DNA of 64,000 nucleotides from Methylococcales bacterium (lineage in GTDB: Bacteria > Pseudomonadota > Gammaproteobacteria > Methylococcales > Methylomonadaceae), in contig JAURYI010000058.1 in NCBI GenBank assembly GCA_030654015.1, forward strand, positions 1 through 64,000. Direction: 5' to 3'. Each line of letters starts with the position of its first letter. Position 1 is the stretch's first letter. The notes under the pieces were generated by a model that was not told where the DNA came from, did no database searches, and saw only the letters and a program-made list of their open reading frames with translations. Of this stretch, positions 63,478-64,000 are shown in pieces. Both the position numbers and the translations under genes were made by a program.

Positions 63478-64000
63478 TTATAGCGTAGAACGGGCGGTAG
63501 TATTCACGGCTTTGTGAAAAGTCGGTTGTTTTTGTTCTGTGCCGTTTCGGTGTTGTTCCAGCAGACGGCGAAAAAACAGCGGGTCTTTCTGTTGGGTAAT
63601 TTCGCCCTCACGCGGGTAAAGCTGGTGTGTGAGTCGTGACAGCCAAAAGCGCAACGCGGCTATCCTTAGCAGGGTTTGCCAGTGCTGTTTTTCCTCATTG
63701 TGTAACGGTCTTAAGGTTTCATAAGCAGACAATAATGCGCTCACTTTACTGGCATTCGGTTTGCCGTTATCACAACACCAGTCATTGGCGGTGATGGCTA
63801 AATCCAGCAGTAAATCGCCTGTTCCTGCACTGTAAAAATCCAGTATGCCGCTGAGTTTGTTGCCAGCAAATAAGACGTTATCCCTGAATAAGTCGGCGTG
63901 TATGACACCGCGCGGTAAGTTATTCGGATAATGTCGGGTTTGAAAATCCAGCTCATCGGTGATTAATTCACGGTCGGTTTCCGTTAGCTGGGTATCCAGT
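63478..64000 (-). CDS. thrB: Homoserine kinase, APH-fold type (5' end outside window)
   Basis: This is missed by the ORF track except for its last 88 codons, because its start is beyond the window. Reading the minus strand upward from 63744 the frame stays open to the edge and gives [16 protein letters not shown] then ILDFYSAG and [14 protein letters not shown]. That is the brenner-type HxDxxxxN kinase motif and DFG-like DFY of aminoglycoside-phosphotransferase-fold homoserine kinases. The C-terminus [16 protein letters not shown]...ALRFWLSRL agrees. It phosphorylates homoserine for threonine synthesis. Confidence 0.93.
   Translation of the reverse strand, partial: LDTQLTETDRELITDELDFQTRHYPNNLPRGVIHADLFRDNVLFAGNKLSGILDFYSAGTGDLLLDLAITANDWCCDNGKPNASKVSALLSAYETLRPLHNEEKQHWQTLLRIAALRFWLSRLTHQLYPREGEITQQKDPLFFRRLLEQHRNGTEQKQPTFHKAVNTTARSTL

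Overview
The window reads as an ordinary, gene-dense chromosome segment of a free-living gammaproteobacterium with moderate G+C. It carries three accessory islands and an unusually large load of short palindromic repeats. Core gene order supports this placement: cutA-dsbD-tlpA-aroQ-accB-accC-prmA...dusB-fis-purH-purD is close to the order I know from Pseudomonas, and pgeF-rluD/bamD and DUF2232-rplI are also gammaproteobacterial arrangements. The LPS genes (waaA), BamD, an Lpp-like lipoprotein, a TonB receptor and an exosortase-associated acyltransferase show a Gram-negative envelope. A methanotroph-like Methylococcales host is my guess from the overall gene mix; no diagnostic gene (pmo, mxa) lies in the window, so this is unproven.

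Layout. 1-2.6 kb: DUF2232 membrane protein (cut by the window edge), rplI and waaA. 2.7-6.2 kb: a tight five-gene operon joining an SRPBCC protein, a canonical LOV blue-light sensor, a di-iron fatty-acid hydroxylase/sterol desaturase and the MsrPQ periplasmic methionine-sulfoxide repair pair. 6.2-11.4 kb: comF, then the complete overlapping biotin operon bioB-F-H-C-D. 11.4-18.2 kb: an M18 aminopeptidase, then YfiR, a membrane GGDEF-EAL enzyme and a TonB receptor in one operon. 18.2-31.3 kb (minus strand): acyltransferase, purD, purH, fis, dusB, two small metal/cysteine-rich proteins, tag, prmA, accC, accB, aroQ, a TlpA-like thioredoxin, dsbD with a duplicated N-terminal domain, and cutA. 31.4-37.1 kb: small membrane proteins, uvrD, DUF2333, DUF4389 and darP. 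37.3-43.1 kb: secreted small proteins, a MORN-repeat protein, MutT-ThiE, argJ, a CDF metal exporter and a TusA-like protein.

43.2-49.7 kb is the main accessory region. A compact minus-strand gene series encodes an eight-motif CxxCxxxG zinc-finger protein, a soluble TPR histidine kinase, a receiver protein fused to a region carrying a HEPN-type RNxxxH motif, a CopG-like antitoxin, a DUF3368 PIN-type toxin, and a 559-residue protein with a split Nudix box. The kinase/REC-HEPN pair looks like a phosphorelay-controlled RNase and is the best candidate for an undescribed system. Beside it are a ParB-like protein and a translationally coupled 37-residue membrane peptide.

50-58.8 kb: rdgC, an Lpp-like lipoprotein beside a repeat-rich L,D-transpeptidase, pgm, a putative PD-(D/E)XK nuclease flanked by repeats, a ZIP transporter, pgeF, rluD and bamD. 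58.9-63.4 kb: glyQ and glyS, separated by an in-operon cassette of an AAA/ABC-type ATPase and a small TOPRIM-like protein, resembling OLD/PARIS-type defence pairs. The window ends inside a homoserine kinase gene (thrB, APH-type).

At least six families of palindromic repeats fill the gaps between genes. One copy lies in frame inside bioH. Another has been split by a 116-bp MITE-like insert flanked by a perfect 9-bp target duplication. I saw no rRNA, tRNA or CRISPR array.
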